From contig NZ_LN909065.1 of assembly GCF_001486505.1 (NCBI RefSeq), positions 1,240,001-1,304,000 of the forward strand: a stretch of 64,000 nucleotides of DNA, given 5' to 3'. A program made the position numbers and the translations under genes. The stretch's first letter is position 1. Each line of letters starts with the position of its first letter. The notes below the pieces were generated by a model. That model had not been told where the DNA came from and did not search any database. It saw only the letters and a program-made list of their open reading frames with translations. Below, piece after piece: positions 1 to 9,489 of the stretch. Source of the stretch: Paenibacillus rubinfantis. Its GTDB lineage: Bacteria; Bacillota; Bacilli; Paenibacillales; Paenibacillaceae.

Positions 1-783
1 CTGGTCGTGCGCCAGGAAGGACGCGACCTGAAACGTTACGTCCATGTGGGCACCGGCAATTACAACGATATCACGGCTCGGCTCTACACCGATATCGGCT
101 TGTTTACGACCGATTCCGCGATCGGGGAGGACGCCTCCCAACTGTTTAATCTCATTACGGGTTACTCGGAAGCTGAGCAATGGCAAGCGTTGACGGTTGC
201 TCCTACCATTATGAAGGACAAGCTGTTCGAGCTGATCCGGCGGGAAGCCGAACATGCCGCAGCGGGCCGCCCGGCGCGGATTATCGCCAAGATGAACTCC
301 TTATCGAACCAGGAGATGATCGACGAGTTGTACGAAGCCTCCGCCGCCGGCGTCCACATCGATTTGATCGTACGCGGCGTATGCTGCTTGCGCCCCGGCG
401 TCGAGGGCTTAAGCGAGCGAATTACGGTGCGCAGCATCGTCGACCGCTTCCTTGAGCATTCCCGCATTTATTACTTTGAGAACGGCGGAAAACCCGAGGT
501 TTGGCTGTCCAGCGCTGACTGGATGACGCGCAACCTGACGCGACGTCTCGAGTTGATGTGCCCCGTTATCAAGCCGCAGACCCGGGAGACGCTGGTTCGG
601 ATCCTGATGTTATCGCTAGCTGATAACGTAAAAGCCAAACGGTTGGTGCCCAGCGGCAAATACGAGCCCATCCCCAGCGGCACGCAGTCGGTGCCTTGCC
701 GAAGTCAATTTGCCGCCCGGGTGATCAGCGCGTGGAAAGTGGACGAAGATCCCACTCCAATCGAAGGTCCCACGCTTTCTTGA
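1..783 (+). CDS. ppk1: Polyphosphate kinase, C-terminal part (runs in from the left edge)
   Basis: This is the last 260 residues of polyphosphate kinase 1, which makes inorganic polyphosphate reversibly from ATP in the cytosol. The frame is open from base 1, so the start lies outside the window. The visible part has the conserved HVGTGNYN stretch near its beginning. It also has VDRFLEHSRIYYF, which by family knowledge carries the second active-site histidine of the C-terminal phospholipase-D-like domains, and a conserved SSADWMTRNL segment. The last 59 bp overlap the 3' end of the convergent Ppx/GppA gene, the usual antagonist of this enzyme. Confidence 0.93.
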   Translation: MVVRQEGRDLKRYVHVGTGNYNDITARLYTDIGLFTTDSAIGEDASQLFNLITGYSEAEQWQALTVAPTIMKDKLFELIRREAEHAAAGRPARIIAKMNSLSNQEMIDELYEASAAGVHIDLIVRGVCCLRPGVEGLSERITVRSIVDRFLEHSRIYYFENGGKPEVWLSSADWMTRNLTRRLELMCPVIKPQTRETLVRILMLSLADNVKAKRLVPSGKYEPIPSGTQSVPCRSQFAARVISAWKVDEDPTPIEGPTLS

Positions 784-2263
784 AGCTCTTGGCCGCAGCC
801 TCTAGCTGCCTGGTTTCCAGGTAAGCTTGGCTGCGGCAGTTTAGCTTCAGCAGCAAAACCTCCCCTTCCCTAATCGCTTCGACAGCTTCCACCGTCTGCG
901 TCTCGCTGGCATCTAGTGCAACAGCCACCTCCAACAGCGCTCCGAGCTTCTGAACGAACTCCTCATCCTTCTCCTGCAGCAGCGCACCAAACTCCTCCAT
1001 GCCCGACTTTTTGCCGTGGTTAGCCGGATAGTCGGCGATAAAGCTGCAAAGCACCGCCTCCCGATGGGTGAATGCACCGAGAGGCGCCTGCAGCAGCCAG
1101 TACAAGGTATGTTTATCATATTGGTGGTAGCGAATCGTACCGCCGACTTTGTATACCATCGCCGCGGTTTGAAGCAGCTTGATCGGTTCCTTATCGTCAG
1201 GCTCTTTCGCGACGATCCGATATAACAGCTCCGCATGCCGCCGAACCTGGTGGTAATGGGCAGCAGGGGCCAGCGCATGGAATGCAAGCAGCGTCCCGGC
1301 CTGCCGTTCCAGCACCTCATTTGCAGACGGCACGCCGAGCCCCAGCGTATCCTGCAGCAACCCTTCGCGCAGCCCAGAGCCGCTGACCAGGCAACACGCC
1401 GCTCCGACGCGATCGAAGACGGCCTGAAGAATGGTGATTCCCGGCACAATGATATCCGCCCGCGCTTTGGACAACCCATCGATCCGTTTGCGCTTCTCCA
1501 ATGGCAGCTGAGGCAGCGTTTCCGCGTAGTGGCGAAGGCTCTCCGGCTCCAGCCGGTAATGATGGGCCAAGCGGAGCGGATATTTGCGCCGCCGCTGATC
1601 CAGCTTGCCCAGCGTCCGGATCGTCCCTCCGAGCCCAATCAGCGGCAATCCTGGACGGGCCCCGATCCAAGGCAGACTGTCCAGCATCCGTCGAACTTCC
1701 TCCTGGAGCTGTGCAATCTGTTCCGGCGGCCAAGGCTCCTCCGCCACCCCGAATTTCACCTGGGCATTCACCGCGCCGATTGGCAAAGAGGCACTCTCGA
1801 TCAGCGTCCGCCCGCGGAAATAGGTAATTTCCGTGCTTCCGCCCCCAATATCAATCAGGAAGCCATCATCGATCGCCATCCCTCCGGCGACCGCGACAAA
1901 TCCGAAATACGCTTCCTGTTCGCCGGTCAGGATTTCGACCGGCAGGCCGGTTTCCTCCTCCAGCATTCGGCCGATTTCCTGTGCATTCACCGCATTTCGA
2001 ATCGCCGCCGTCGCCGCCACGCGTAGGGTCCGACAGCCGTAGGCTCCGCACACCTCGCGGAATTGGCGTAGGATCGGAACAATCGAATGGATCTCCTTCG
2101 CTTCCATAGCTCCTGCGGCATTCATTTTTCCGCTTAATCGCGCCGATTCCTTTAATTCGTTGATCAAACGATAATATCCTTGCGGCGTGGTTTCATAAAT
2201 GGCCAAACGTATGGAGTTTGACCCGATATCAATGATACCAACACGTTCATGGTTATTTGGCAT
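725..2263 (-). CDS. ppx: Ppx/GppA family phosphatase (probable exopolyphosphatase)
   Basis: A 512-residue protein of the Ppx/GppA family in the actin/Hsp70-like ATPase fold. These enzymes remove terminal phosphate from polyphosphate or hydrolyse pppGpp. The first phosphate-binding motif (DIGSNSIRL) is near residue 11 and the second (DIGGGSTEITYF) near residue 140. The C-terminal half is the HD-like region typical of the long exopolyphosphatase form. The neighbouring convergent ppk1 makes the polyphosphate role more likely than a pure pppGpp role, but relA also lies in this window and activity on pppGpp cannot be excluded. The 3' ends of the two genes overlap by 59 bp. Confidence 0.88.
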   Translation of the reverse strand: MPNNHERVGIIDIGSNSIRLAIYETTPQGYYRLINELKESARLSGKMNAAGAMEAKEIHSIVPILRQFREVCGAYGCRTLRVAATAAIRNAVNAQEIGRMLEEETGLPVEILTGEQEAYFGFVAVAGGMAIDDGFLIDIGGGSTEITYFRGRTLIESASLPIGAVNAQVKFGVAEEPWPPEQIAQLQEEVRRMLDSLPWIGARPGLPLIGLGGTIRTLGKLDQRRRKYPLRLAHHYRLEPESLRHYAETLPQLPLEKRKRIDGLSKARADIIVPGITILQAVFDRVGAACCLVSGSGLREGLLQDTLGLGVPSANEVLERQAGTLLAFHALAPAAHYHQVRRHAELLYRIVAKEPDDKEPIKLLQTAAMVYKVGGTIRYHQYDKHTLYWLLQAPLGAFTHREAVLCSFIADYPANHGKKSGMEEFGALLQEKDEEFVQKLGALLEVAVALDASETQTVEAVEAIREGEVLLLKLNCRSQAYLETRQLEAAAKSFKKAWDLRLEWDLRPLSTR

Positions 2264-2362
2264 ACGATGTTTAACTCCCGTAACATTTGAAGTTGGGTAC
2301 AGCAGACCTTACAGTTTTACCTCACTTTATCCCAAAATCGACCAAAAATAAACCATATCCAC

Positions 2363-2392
2363 GAAAAAAACCGGCGCCTTAGCGGCACCGGT
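2363..2392 (-). terminator. Rho-independent terminator after ptsI
   Basis: On the minus strand a GC-rich hairpin (CCGGTGCCGC, short loop, GCGCCGG) is followed by a run of seven T. It lies between the ptsI stop and the ppx start and probably ends the ptsG-ptsH-ptsI transcript. Confidence 0.8.
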
Positions 2393-2436
2393 CTAAGAAG
2401 AAACCCGTAATTTCAGTTGGAAAAGATAGGGGTAAA

Positions 2437-4149
2437 TTAAGCTTCGATGGCGCGAACCAGCTCGACAACCTGTGCGGCGGTTTGCATTTGCAGCGCTTTG
2501 GATGCCAGTTGCTCCATGTCCGCTTTGGACAGCTTGGAGATTTGCGAACGAGCCGGGAGAATCGAGGTTGCGCTCATGCTGAATTCGTCCAACCCGAGTC
2601 CCAACAACAGCGGAATCGCCGTCGCATCGCCGGCCATTTCGCCGCACATACCGGCCCATTTGCCTTCCTTGTGCGCCGCATCGATGACCATTTTCACCAG
2701 ACGCAAAATCGCCGGATTGTAAGGTTGGTACAAATAAGAGACACGTTCGTTCATGCGATCGGCTGCCATCGTATATTGAATAAGGTCGTTGGTTCCAATA
2801 CTGAAAAAGTCCACTTCTTTGGCGAACTGATCGGCCAAGACAGCCGTTGAAGGAATCTCCACCATGATGCCGAGCTGAATCTCATCGGACACCTGAACGC
2901 CTTCGGCGGTCAACTTCTCCTTCTCTTCCAGGAGAAGCGTCTTCGCCGCGCGGAATTCGTCCAACGTTGCGATCATCGGGAACATAATGCGCAGCGAGCC
3001 ATAAACGCTGGCCCGAAGCAGGGCGCGCAGCTGCGTGCGGAACAGATCCTTCTGCTCCAGACACAAGCGGATCGCACGGAAGCCCAGGAACGGGTTCATT
3101 TCCTTCGGCAGGTTGAGATACGGCAGCTCTTTGTCGCCGCCGATATCCAACGTCCGGACCACGACTGGCTTGCCTTCCATTTTTTCGAGTACCGTCTTGT
3201 AGGCGTTAAATTGAACTTCCTCCGAAGGAAGCTCCGTGCGTCCCATGTACAAGAACTCCGTCCGATACAGGCCGACGCCTTCTCCGCCGTTCTCCAGTAC
3301 GCCAACCACGTCATTTGGCGTGCCGATGTTGGCCGCCAGTTCGACGTGAACGCCGTCTTTCGAGGTCGTCTGCACACCGCGCAGTTTTTTCCACTCTTCG
3401 ATCTGCATCAGGTGCTTATCGCGTTTCGCCTTGTATTCGTTTAATACCTCTTCAGTCGGATTGATAATGACGCTGCCGTCCAATCCGTCTACGATTACAA
3501 GTTCGCCGCCGTTCACTTTCTCCAGCACCTCTTTGGTGCCGACAACGGCAGGGATTTCCAGCGAGCGGGCCATGATCGCCGAGTGCGACGTGCGGCCGCC
3601 GATATTCGTCGTAAAGCCCTTGACATAGTTGCGGTTCAACTGCGCCGTATCCGACGGGGTCAAATCCTCCGCGATCACAATGACCTCTTCACTGATATCC
3701 GCCGGGTTGACGTAAGTCAAACCGAGCAGATGCGTAAGCACGCGCTTGGTGACATCCCGCATATCCGCAGCACGTTCCTTGAGGTAGGCGCTTTTCATAT
3801 TTTCAAACATCGTGATAAATTCGTTGGCGGTTTCATTTAAAGCATATTCCGCGCTGAGGTTGTCGGAAGCGATTTTGTCGCGAACCGGCGTCAACAGCTC
3901 GGGGTCGTTCAGAATCAACAGATGGGATTCGAAAATCTCCGCTTTCTTCTCACCAAGCTCTTGAAGCGTGCGCTCTTTGATCGCTTCAAGCTCCTGCTGG
4001 GATTTGGTCAAAGCCTCATCCAGCTTCGCCAGCTCTGCTGCCGAATCGGAAGCATCCCGACGTTGAATCGTATAATCGGGATGCTCCAGTTTGAAGGCTT
4101 TGGCGATGGCCACGCCGGCCGAAGCGGCAATGCCTTCGATTTTAAGCAT
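2437..4149 (-). CDS. ptsI: PTS enzyme I (phosphoenolpyruvate-protein phosphotransferase)
   Basis: Enzyme I, 570 residues, the same length as the Bacillus subtilis protein. It takes phosphate from phosphoenolpyruvate and passes it to HPr as the first step of all PTS sugar uptake. The phosphohistidine motif GGRTSHSAIMAR lies near residue 188. The PEP-binding TIM barrel follows with the conserved GLYRTEFLYMGR and MVEIPS segments. The conserved cysteine motif MCGEMAGD is near residue 500. The start overlaps the end of ptsH by 8 bp, which suggests translational coupling. Phosphate made here would serve both PtsG and the mannitol permease in this window. Confidence 0.97.
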   Translation of the reverse strand: MLKIEGIAASAGVAIAKAFKLEHPDYTIQRRDASDSAAELAKLDEALTKSQQELEAIKERTLQELGEKKAEIFESHLLILNDPELLTPVRDKIASDNLSAEYALNETANEFITMFENMKSAYLKERAADMRDVTKRVLTHLLGLTYVNPADISEEVIVIAEDLTPSDTAQLNRNYVKGFTTNIGGRTSHSAIMARSLEIPAVVGTKEVLEKVNGGELVIVDGLDGSVIINPTEEVLNEYKAKRDKHLMQIEEWKKLRGVQTTSKDGVHVELAANIGTPNDVVGVLENGGEGVGLYRTEFLYMGRTELPSEEVQFNAYKTVLEKMEGKPVVVRTLDIGGDKELPYLNLPKEMNPFLGFRAIRLCLEQKDLFRTQLRALLRASVYGSLRIMFPMIATLDEFRAAKTLLLEEKEKLTAEGVQVSDEIQLGIMVEIPSTAVLADQFAKEVDFFSIGTNDLIQYTMAADRMNERVSYLYQPYNPAILRLVKMVIDAAHKEGKWAGMCGEMAGDATAIPLLLGLGLDEFSMSATSILPARSQISKLSKADMEQLASKALQMQTAAQVVELVRAIEA

Positions 4150-4417
4150 TCACTTCCCCCAGCCCTTCGTTAACCATTACTTCGGTGAGCGCTTGAAGTG
4201 CTTCCGCAGCTTCGTCTCCTTCGACGATCAGCTTCAGCGAATCGCCTTGCTCCAAACCCAGCGACAGTACGCCAAGAATTGATTTCAACGTCACTTTTTT
4301 GCCGCCCGCTTCTGCGAAGGATTCGGCTCCTTTGAATTTATTAGCTGTATTCACCAGGGCCGTTGCCGGGCGTGCATGAATTCCGTCTTCATCCGTAATT
4401 TTGAACATTCTTTCCAT
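4142..4417 (-). CDS. ptsH: Phosphocarrier protein HPr
   Basis: HPr, 91 residues, relays phosphate from enzyme I to sugar-specific EIIA domains. The catalytic histidine lies in GIHARPATALV near residue 15 to 18. The regulatory serine lies in LKSILGVLSLG, the site that HPr kinase modifies in Firmicutes for CcpA-mediated catabolite repression. The ATG at 4417 has AGAGG seven bases upstream, so I kept it rather than the internal Met at residue 4. It lies 130 bp downstream of ptsG and overlaps ptsI, giving the order ptsG-ptsH-ptsI. Confidence 0.97.
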   Translation of the reverse strand: MERMFKITDEDGIHARPATALVNTANKFKGAESFAEAGGKKVTLKSILGVLSLGLEQGDSLKLIVEGDEAAEALQALTEVMVNEGLGEVNA

Positions 4418-4547
4418 GATTAATCCTCTCGCTTTCTCATTTATAATTTGGAATATTTATACTAGATACGCTCCCTAACCTATTGTAAGGGATCGCAGTT
4501 ACTAAAGCCAAATGCACCGCCGCGATGGAACGACGGCGCATGGAAAC

Positions 4548-6608
4548 TTACTTAATCGTGATGATATCGGCTTCGCCTTTTGGCAGCTTGCCGGTCTTAT
4601 GCAACGTTACAGACGCGCCTTCCGGCAGGTTCGAGAAGACGATTGGTGAAATGATCGATGGGGCATGTTCCTTCACATAATCGAGATCCACTTCCAGAAT
4701 CGGTTGTCCGGCAGCGACCAGATCGCCTTCCTGGACCAGAACATTAAAGCCTTGGCCCTTCAGCTTCACGGTATTGACGCCGATATGCACAAGAACTTCC
4801 TTCCCGCCGTCCGACATAATGCCAATCGCATGTTTGCTTGGGAAGACATTAAATACTTTCCCGTAAACCGGAGAGCAAATCACGCCGTCATGCGGCAAAA
4901 TCGCGAACCCGTCGCCGGTCATTCTTTCGGAGAACACCGGATCGGGAACATTGGAAATATCCATCAGTTCACCGTTCACCGGCATGACGATATCTTCCTT
5001 GATGATCGCATCGCCGTCTTGGGCGGCTTGCTGTTCAACCTCGGCAGGTTTCACGTCCTCTGTTTTCACAGCAGCACGAGGTGTCTTGCCGCTCATGATG
5101 TCGGCAATTTGCGATTTAATTGTGTCGGAACGGGTTCCGAAGATGGCTTGAATGTTGTTGCCGACCTCCAATACGCCGGATGCCCCCAGCTTCTTGAGGG
5201 TGTCTTTGCTTACGTTGCCTTTGTCCTTTACTTCAACCCGCAAACGGGTGATGCAAGCATCCAGGTGAGCGATATTCTCTTGTCCGCCAAGCGCAGCCAG
5301 AATATTGTGCGGCAGCTCATCCTGACTCACCGCTCCGCCCGTTCCAGTACCTTCCGTATCGCTCTCTGCATCTTCACGTCCCGGCGTCTTCAGGTTGAAC
5401 TTCCGGATAACAAAACGGAATCCGAAGTAGTAGATCACCGCGAGGATCAAACCAACGATGATGACGTTCCACCATGGGGTACGGTTTGGAATCACCCCGA
5501 AAATAAGATAATCGATCAAACCGCCGGAGAAGGTCATCCCGATTTTCGTCCCCAGAATATGCATGGTCATAAAAGACAACCCGGCAAAAATCGTATGCAC
5601 CGCAAACAAAACTGGTGCAACGAACAGGAACGAGAACTCGAGCGGTTCCGTGATCCCCGTCAAGAACGAGGTCAACGCGGCCGAACCCATAATCCCGGCC
5701 ACATATTTCTTATGCTCCGGTCTAGCTTCGTGGTAAATCGCCAACGCTGCGGCTGGAAGACCAAACATCATGAATGGGAATTTACCGGTCATAAAGGTAC
5801 CGGCAGTGAATGGCACGCCGTCTCGCAGCTGAGCCATAAAGATCGATTGGTCGCCGCGAACAAGCTGGCCTGCTTGGTTCACGTATTCGCCGAATTCGAA
5901 CCAGAACGGCGAGTAAAAGATATGGTGCAAACCAAACGGAATCAACGCCCGCTCAACCACCCCGAAAATAAACGCGGACAACGTCCGGTTCTGTTCCAGC
6001 ATAAAGTGGGAAGCGGAGTTGAGGCCTCCTTGGATCGGCGGCCAGATGACCACCATCAGCAAACCGAGAAGCAGTGAAGTAGCGGCCGTCATAATCGGCA
6101 CGAATCGCTTCCCGGCAAAGAACCCGAGATACGACGGGAGCTCGATCCGGAAAAACCGGTTATACATCGCCGCCGCCAGAATCCCGACGATAATCCCGCC
6201 GAAAACCCCGGTAGCCAACGTTGGGATACCAAGTACACTCGCGTAGGCCGGATCGGTCCCGATCATCGACGGCGTTACGCCGATCACCGTCCCCATCGTC
6301 ACGTTCATGACGAGATAACCGATGATCGCGGCCAGACCGGCAACGCCTTCACCTCCGGCTAACCCTACGGCGACGCCTACCGCAAACAGCAAGGCCAGGT
6401 TCGAGAAGACGATTTGGCCTGCGTTCATCATGACGGTAGCCACAGCATGAACGCCATGATTATCCAGCGCAGGCACCAGGTCCAGGAACTCGGGGCTGAC
6501 CAGCATGTTGCCGATCCCGAGCAGCAGCCCTGCCGCCGGGAGTAGGGCCACCGGCAGCATGAGCGCTTTACCTACCCGCTGCAAAATACCAAACAAACGC
6601 TTAAACAT
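4548..6608 (-). CDS. ptsG: PTS glucose permease EIICBA
   Basis: A 686-residue fused glucose PTS transporter. The N-terminal EIIC membrane domain fills roughly residues 1-400 with about ten hydrophobic segments. An EIIB domain follows with the phosphocysteine motif ACITRLR. A Glc-type EIIA domain ends the protein, with its two histidines in SKHAIGIMS and VLVHIGVNTV. It takes up and phosphorylates glucose at the membrane. The start has an AGGAGGG ribosome site seven bases upstream. Expression is probably controlled by GlcT, encoded just upstream, acting on the RNA target in the leader. Close relatives include N-acetylglucosamine permeases; the GlcT/RAT context favours glucose. Confidence 0.95.
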   Translation of the reverse strand: MFKRLFGILQRVGKALMLPVALLPAAGLLLGIGNMLVSPEFLDLVPALDNHGVHAVATVMMNAGQIVFSNLALLFAVGVAVGLAGGEGVAGLAAIIGYLVMNVTMGTVIGVTPSMIGTDPAYASVLGIPTLATGVFGGIIVGILAAAMYNRFFRIELPSYLGFFAGKRFVPIMTAATSLLLGLLMVVIWPPIQGGLNSASHFMLEQNRTLSAFIFGVVERALIPFGLHHIFYSPFWFEFGEYVNQAGQLVRGDQSIFMAQLRDGVPFTAGTFMTGKFPFMMFGLPAAALAIYHEARPEHKKYVAGIMGSAALTSFLTGITEPLEFSFLFVAPVLFAVHTIFAGLSFMTMHILGTKIGMTFSGGLIDYLIFGVIPNRTPWWNVIIVGLILAVIYYFGFRFVIRKFNLKTPGREDAESDTEGTGTGGAVSQDELPHNILAALGGQENIAHLDACITRLRVEVKDKGNVSKDTLKKLGASGVLEVGNNIQAIFGTRSDTIKSQIADIMSGKTPRAAVKTEDVKPAEVEQQAAQDGDAIIKEDIVMPVNGELMDISNVPDPVFSERMTGDGFAILPHDGVICSPVYGKVFNVFPSKHAIGIMSDGGKEVLVHIGVNTVKLKGQGFNVLVQEGDLVAAGQPILEVDLDYVKEHAPSIISPIVFSNLPEGASVTLHKTGKLPKGEADIITIK

Positions 6609-6643
6609 AAATACCCTCCTGTTATGACATAGTGCAACAAACT

Positions 6644-6770
6644 AAAAAAGCATGAGCCAATATAGGTTGTTTGTAATGTACCGTTATCGCTTACGGATAT
6701 AATACCCCGTAACCGTCCAATACAATCCAAAAAAACCTTTATCAACTCATGCCTGATCGAATCAGTCACA
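6644..6770 (-). promoter_or_regulatory. GlcT ribonucleic antiterminator (RAT) and overlapping terminator before ptsG
   Basis: Reading the minus strand, GACTGATTCGATCAGGCATG (6749-6768) resembles the ptsG RAT hairpin described in Bacillus. Its 3' part, GCATGAG, is complementary to CTCATGC at 6651-6657, which is followed by a run of T. Further pairing between AGGTTTTTTT-like and CAAACAACCT stretches extends that stem. The two structures exclude each other, which is the expected design for antitermination by an active PRD protein. The target lies about 140 bp in front of the ptsG start. Basis: sequence, plus the known GlcT mechanism. Confidence 0.82.
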
Positions 6771-6807
6771 CATTGTGATTATGAAGTTGTTGCCAATGCA
6801 CTTAGGA

Positions 6808-6836
6808 ATTATAGCAGACCTTTTTTTATTGCGCAA
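6808..6836 (-). promoter_or_regulatory. Sigma-A promoter for ptsG
   Basis: TTGCGC (6831-6836) and TATAAT (6808-6813) are separated by exactly 17 bases on the minus strand. The promoter sits against the end of glcT and upstream of the RAT/terminator, so the ptsG leader would contain the whole antitermination device. Confidence 0.75.
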
Positions 6837-6841
6837 GCAAG

Positions 6842-7687
6842 CTACTGAAGATTTGCCGGAGCTACCCGGTGCAAGTGCATCGTTAAATAGCTAACCTCAG
6901 CCTGATAAACCGGCATCTTAAGCCGTTGCTCCATCACCTTGGTCAATTTGTACGCAAGCGAATACAAGACTGGATATTCCTGCTTCAGCAGCATTTCCAG
7001 TTTGTCGACCTCACCAACCTGCTCTCCCCGCCGAATCCGCTCGATCGCAAACCGCAGATGGGTTAACAAACGCGAATAATCCAGGGAGTTCCGAAGAATC
7101 GTGAAGTGAAGCTCCGTCTCAATGATCCCGACTAAGTCGGCGATCAATTGGGCATGTCCGCGAACCTCGCTGATATGACGGTTCGTCATGGCGCTGTTAA
7201 TGTGGAGCGCAACGAAGCCGATCTCGTCCTCGCCTAGATCAACCCCCAGCCGCTCCTTGATTAAACGAATGGCATATTCCGCCAGCTCGAACTCCACCGG
7301 ATAAATCTCTTTGGTTTCGAATAGAAACGGGTTATGAAAAGCGAGATCCTGCTCCGCCCGTTTGATCGCGAACGCCAGGTGGTCGGTCAAGGCGATATGA
7401 ATATGCTCGTTCAGCTCCGTTTGCGTCTTCCGGGTGATATACATAATGATTTCGCCGATGATTTCAATCAACTGCTCATCTACCTGGGGGACGAGCTGTT
7501 TATATTGCTCCTGCTCCTGCTGATTCGTGAGAATGAACATCTTCTCTACCGCTTCAAGCGGGATGGAGTCCCCTGGTTTCCGGTTAAATCCGATGCCTTT
7601 GCCGATCACAACGACCTCGCCACGCTCCGGGTGATTAGCGATGATGACATTGTTATTCAACACTTTGGCCACGCGCAGGCTGTTCAC
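6842..7687 (-). CDS. glcT: Transcription antiterminator GlcT (BglG/PRD family)
   Basis: A PRD-type RNA-binding antiterminator, 281 residues from a GTG start. The frame stays open 53 codons further upstream. The GTG at 7687 has AGAGGTG eight bases upstream and gives MNSLRVAKVLNNNVIIA, which aligns with the start of B. subtilis GlcT (about 285 residues). The N-terminal co-antiterminator domain covers roughly residues 1-60. Two PTS regulation domains follow, with conserved histidines in NEHIHIALTDHLAFA, VALHINSAMTNRH and LTMHLHRV. HPr and PtsG are expected to modify these histidines. The target is the RAT before ptsG, the next gene downstream. Confidence 0.92.
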   Translation of the reverse strand: MNSLRVAKVLNNNVIIANHPERGEVVVIGKGIGFNRKPGDSIPLEAVEKMFILTNQQEQEQYKQLVPQVDEQLIEIIGEIIMYITRKTQTELNEHIHIALTDHLAFAIKRAEQDLAFHNPFLFETKEIYPVEFELAEYAIRLIKERLGVDLGEDEIGFVALHINSAMTNRHISEVRGHAQLIADLVGIIETELHFTILRNSLDYSRLLTHLRFAIERIRRGEQVGEVDKLEMLLKQEYPVLYSLAYKLTKVMEQRLKMPVYQAEVSYLTMHLHRVAPANLQ

Positions 7688-7884
7688 AACAGTAGCACCT
7701 CTTTTTCCTATTCTCCGAAAACGGGTTAAGCCCATTATAATGGATTTTTCGAGCCGCGTCAGCCGATTCCCAGGCATTTCAAAGGCGTCCGCGCCCATAG
7801 ATGAGCGGGACGCCGAATTGTCTTTTTGTCCTATGACAAAGTACACGGATTACAGGCGCTTGTCAAGCCGGACCTTAGGTCCTA

Positions 7885-9465
7885 CTATTGGTCTGGATCC
7901 GGTTCCTTCGATGCAGCGGTCTCCAGCGTAACAGGCTCCGGTGCTTTCATACTCATCCCGGATTTTGCGGCTGGCACCTCGGCGGCCGGCGGAGCGGCAA
8001 TTTTGCCCTTGGTTAGGCCTTGGATTAACCGATCCAGCTCGATCCCCGATACGCTCTTCAGCATGTCAGGCGCCGTGGCCATCAGCTCGGTCACGTAATT
8101 GCTGACGCGGGCCGCCCCTTCGCCTTTGCCGGTATCGACGACGGTCAGCTTGTCGATCGAGGACAACGGAGCAGCGATTTTGCCTGCCAGCTCCGGCAGC
8201 ATCTTCGTCACGATATCGAGAATTGCAGCCTCGCCGAACTTCTGGAATGCTTCGGCCAGCTTCTCCTTTGCTTCGGCCTCGGCCAAACCGCGCAGACGGA
8301 TGATTTCGGCATCCGCAGTCCCCTTGGCCCGCTCGGCATCCGCGATCGCCAGACCTTCCAGACGCTTCTGTTCGGCGGAAGCTTTGGCCTGCGTCTCGAT
8401 CGAGTATTGCAGTGCGTCGGCCTCCCGCATTTTCCGCGCCTTTTCGGCTTCGGCGGCCTGCTCGACCGCATACCGGTCCGCGTCGGCCTTCTTCTTCACT
8501 TCCGCGTCATATTGCTTCTGACGGACGGTGATTTCTTTGTCCTGCAGATCGATTTCCCGTTCCTTCCGCACCAGTTCGACCTTCATCTGCTCTTCAACCA
8601 TCACTTGCTTGGCCCGAGCTTCCTGAATGTGGTAAGCCTGGTCGGCTTCGGCTTTGGCGGTGTCCTGCTCTTTCTTAAACTCTGCCACCTTCAGCTCTTT
8701 ATCCTTCTCCGCCCCGGCGATGTTCGTATCACGGACCAGTTCGGCTTTCTGTCCAGCTTCTTCCGCTAACGCTTTTTGAATCCGGGCATCCCGCAGGGCT
8801 TCCGCCTCAGCGATGTCGGCGTCCCGCTTCACCGCAGCGATCCGCGGCTTACCAAGCGCCTCCAGGTAACCGTGTTTATCCCTTACATCCTTGATCGTGA
8901 ACGAGACGATCTGCAGCCCCATTTTCTTCAGATCGCGAGCCGCCACGCCTTGCACTTCCTGGGCGAACTTATCGCGGTTGCGGTACACTTCCTCAACGGT
9001 CATGGAGCCCAGAATCGAACGCAAATGGCCTTCGAGCACTTCCTGCGCCTCGCCCTTCAGCGATTCTATCGGTTTGCCCATAAATTGTTCGGCGGCCGTT
9101 GCGACATCCTCAATCGAGCTGCCTACCTTGATGATGGCCACACCGTCTGCAGATACCGGAACGCCTTGCTCGGTGTAAACCTCCGGCGTCATCACATCCA
9201 GCTTATGAGATAGCAGCGACATAAACTCGGCTTTCTGAAAAATCGGCCAGATAAACGCCCCGCCGCCCCGCACGATTTTGATTTTGCGGCCGGATTGGTC
9301 GTCGGAAATGTTCTTGCCCCCTAGAAATGAACCCGTAACGATCATCGCCTCGTCAGGGCTAACCGTTTTGTACCTCGCCCAAAACGCCAGCCCAAGCACG
9401 AGAATGACCGCGATTACGATCACAGGGATTAGCAGAAAATCCGGAATACTTTCGAACAATGACAT
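7885..9465 (-). CDS. floT: Flotillin-like membrane scaffold protein
   Basis: A 526-residue SPFH-domain flotillin. An N-terminal hydrophobic segment (residues about 9-30) anchors it in the membrane. The SPFH/prohibitin-like domain follows to about residue 200. A long coiled coil rich in Ala, Glu and Lys (roughly 210-400) and a C-terminal oligomerisation region complete it. Flotillins organise functional membrane microdomains and affect fluidity, signalling and cell shape. The gene follows the NfeD-like gene 24 bp downstream, the same yuaF-floT order as in B. subtilis. A candidate sigma-W promoter lies in front of the pair. Confidence 0.93.
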   Translation of the reverse strand: MSLFESIPDFLLIPVIVIAVILVLGLAFWARYKTVSPDEAMIVTGSFLGGKNISDDQSGRKIKIVRGGGAFIWPIFQKAEFMSLLSHKLDVMTPEVYTEQGVPVSADGVAIIKVGSSIEDVATAAEQFMGKPIESLKGEAQEVLEGHLRSILGSMTVEEVYRNRDKFAQEVQGVAARDLKKMGLQIVSFTIKDVRDKHGYLEALGKPRIAAVKRDADIAEAEALRDARIQKALAEEAGQKAELVRDTNIAGAEKDKELKVAEFKKEQDTAKAEADQAYHIQEARAKQVMVEEQMKVELVRKEREIDLQDKEITVRQKQYDAEVKKKADADRYAVEQAAEAEKARKMREADALQYSIETQAKASAEQKRLEGLAIADAERAKGTADAEIIRLRGLAEAEAKEKLAEAFQKFGEAAILDIVTKMLPELAGKIAAPLSSIDKLTVVDTGKGEGAARVSNYVTELMATAPDMLKSVSGIELDRLIQGLTKGKIAAPPAAEVPAAKSGMSMKAPEPVTLETAASKEPDPDQ

Positions 9466-9489
9466 CAGCTCCCTCTTCTTGTTTTGCCA

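Noticed and set aside
4665..6077. 470-codon plus-strand frame opposite ptsG
   Set aside because: Shadow of the EIICBA gene; His/Arg/Gln-rich composition unlike a real protein and no start signal.
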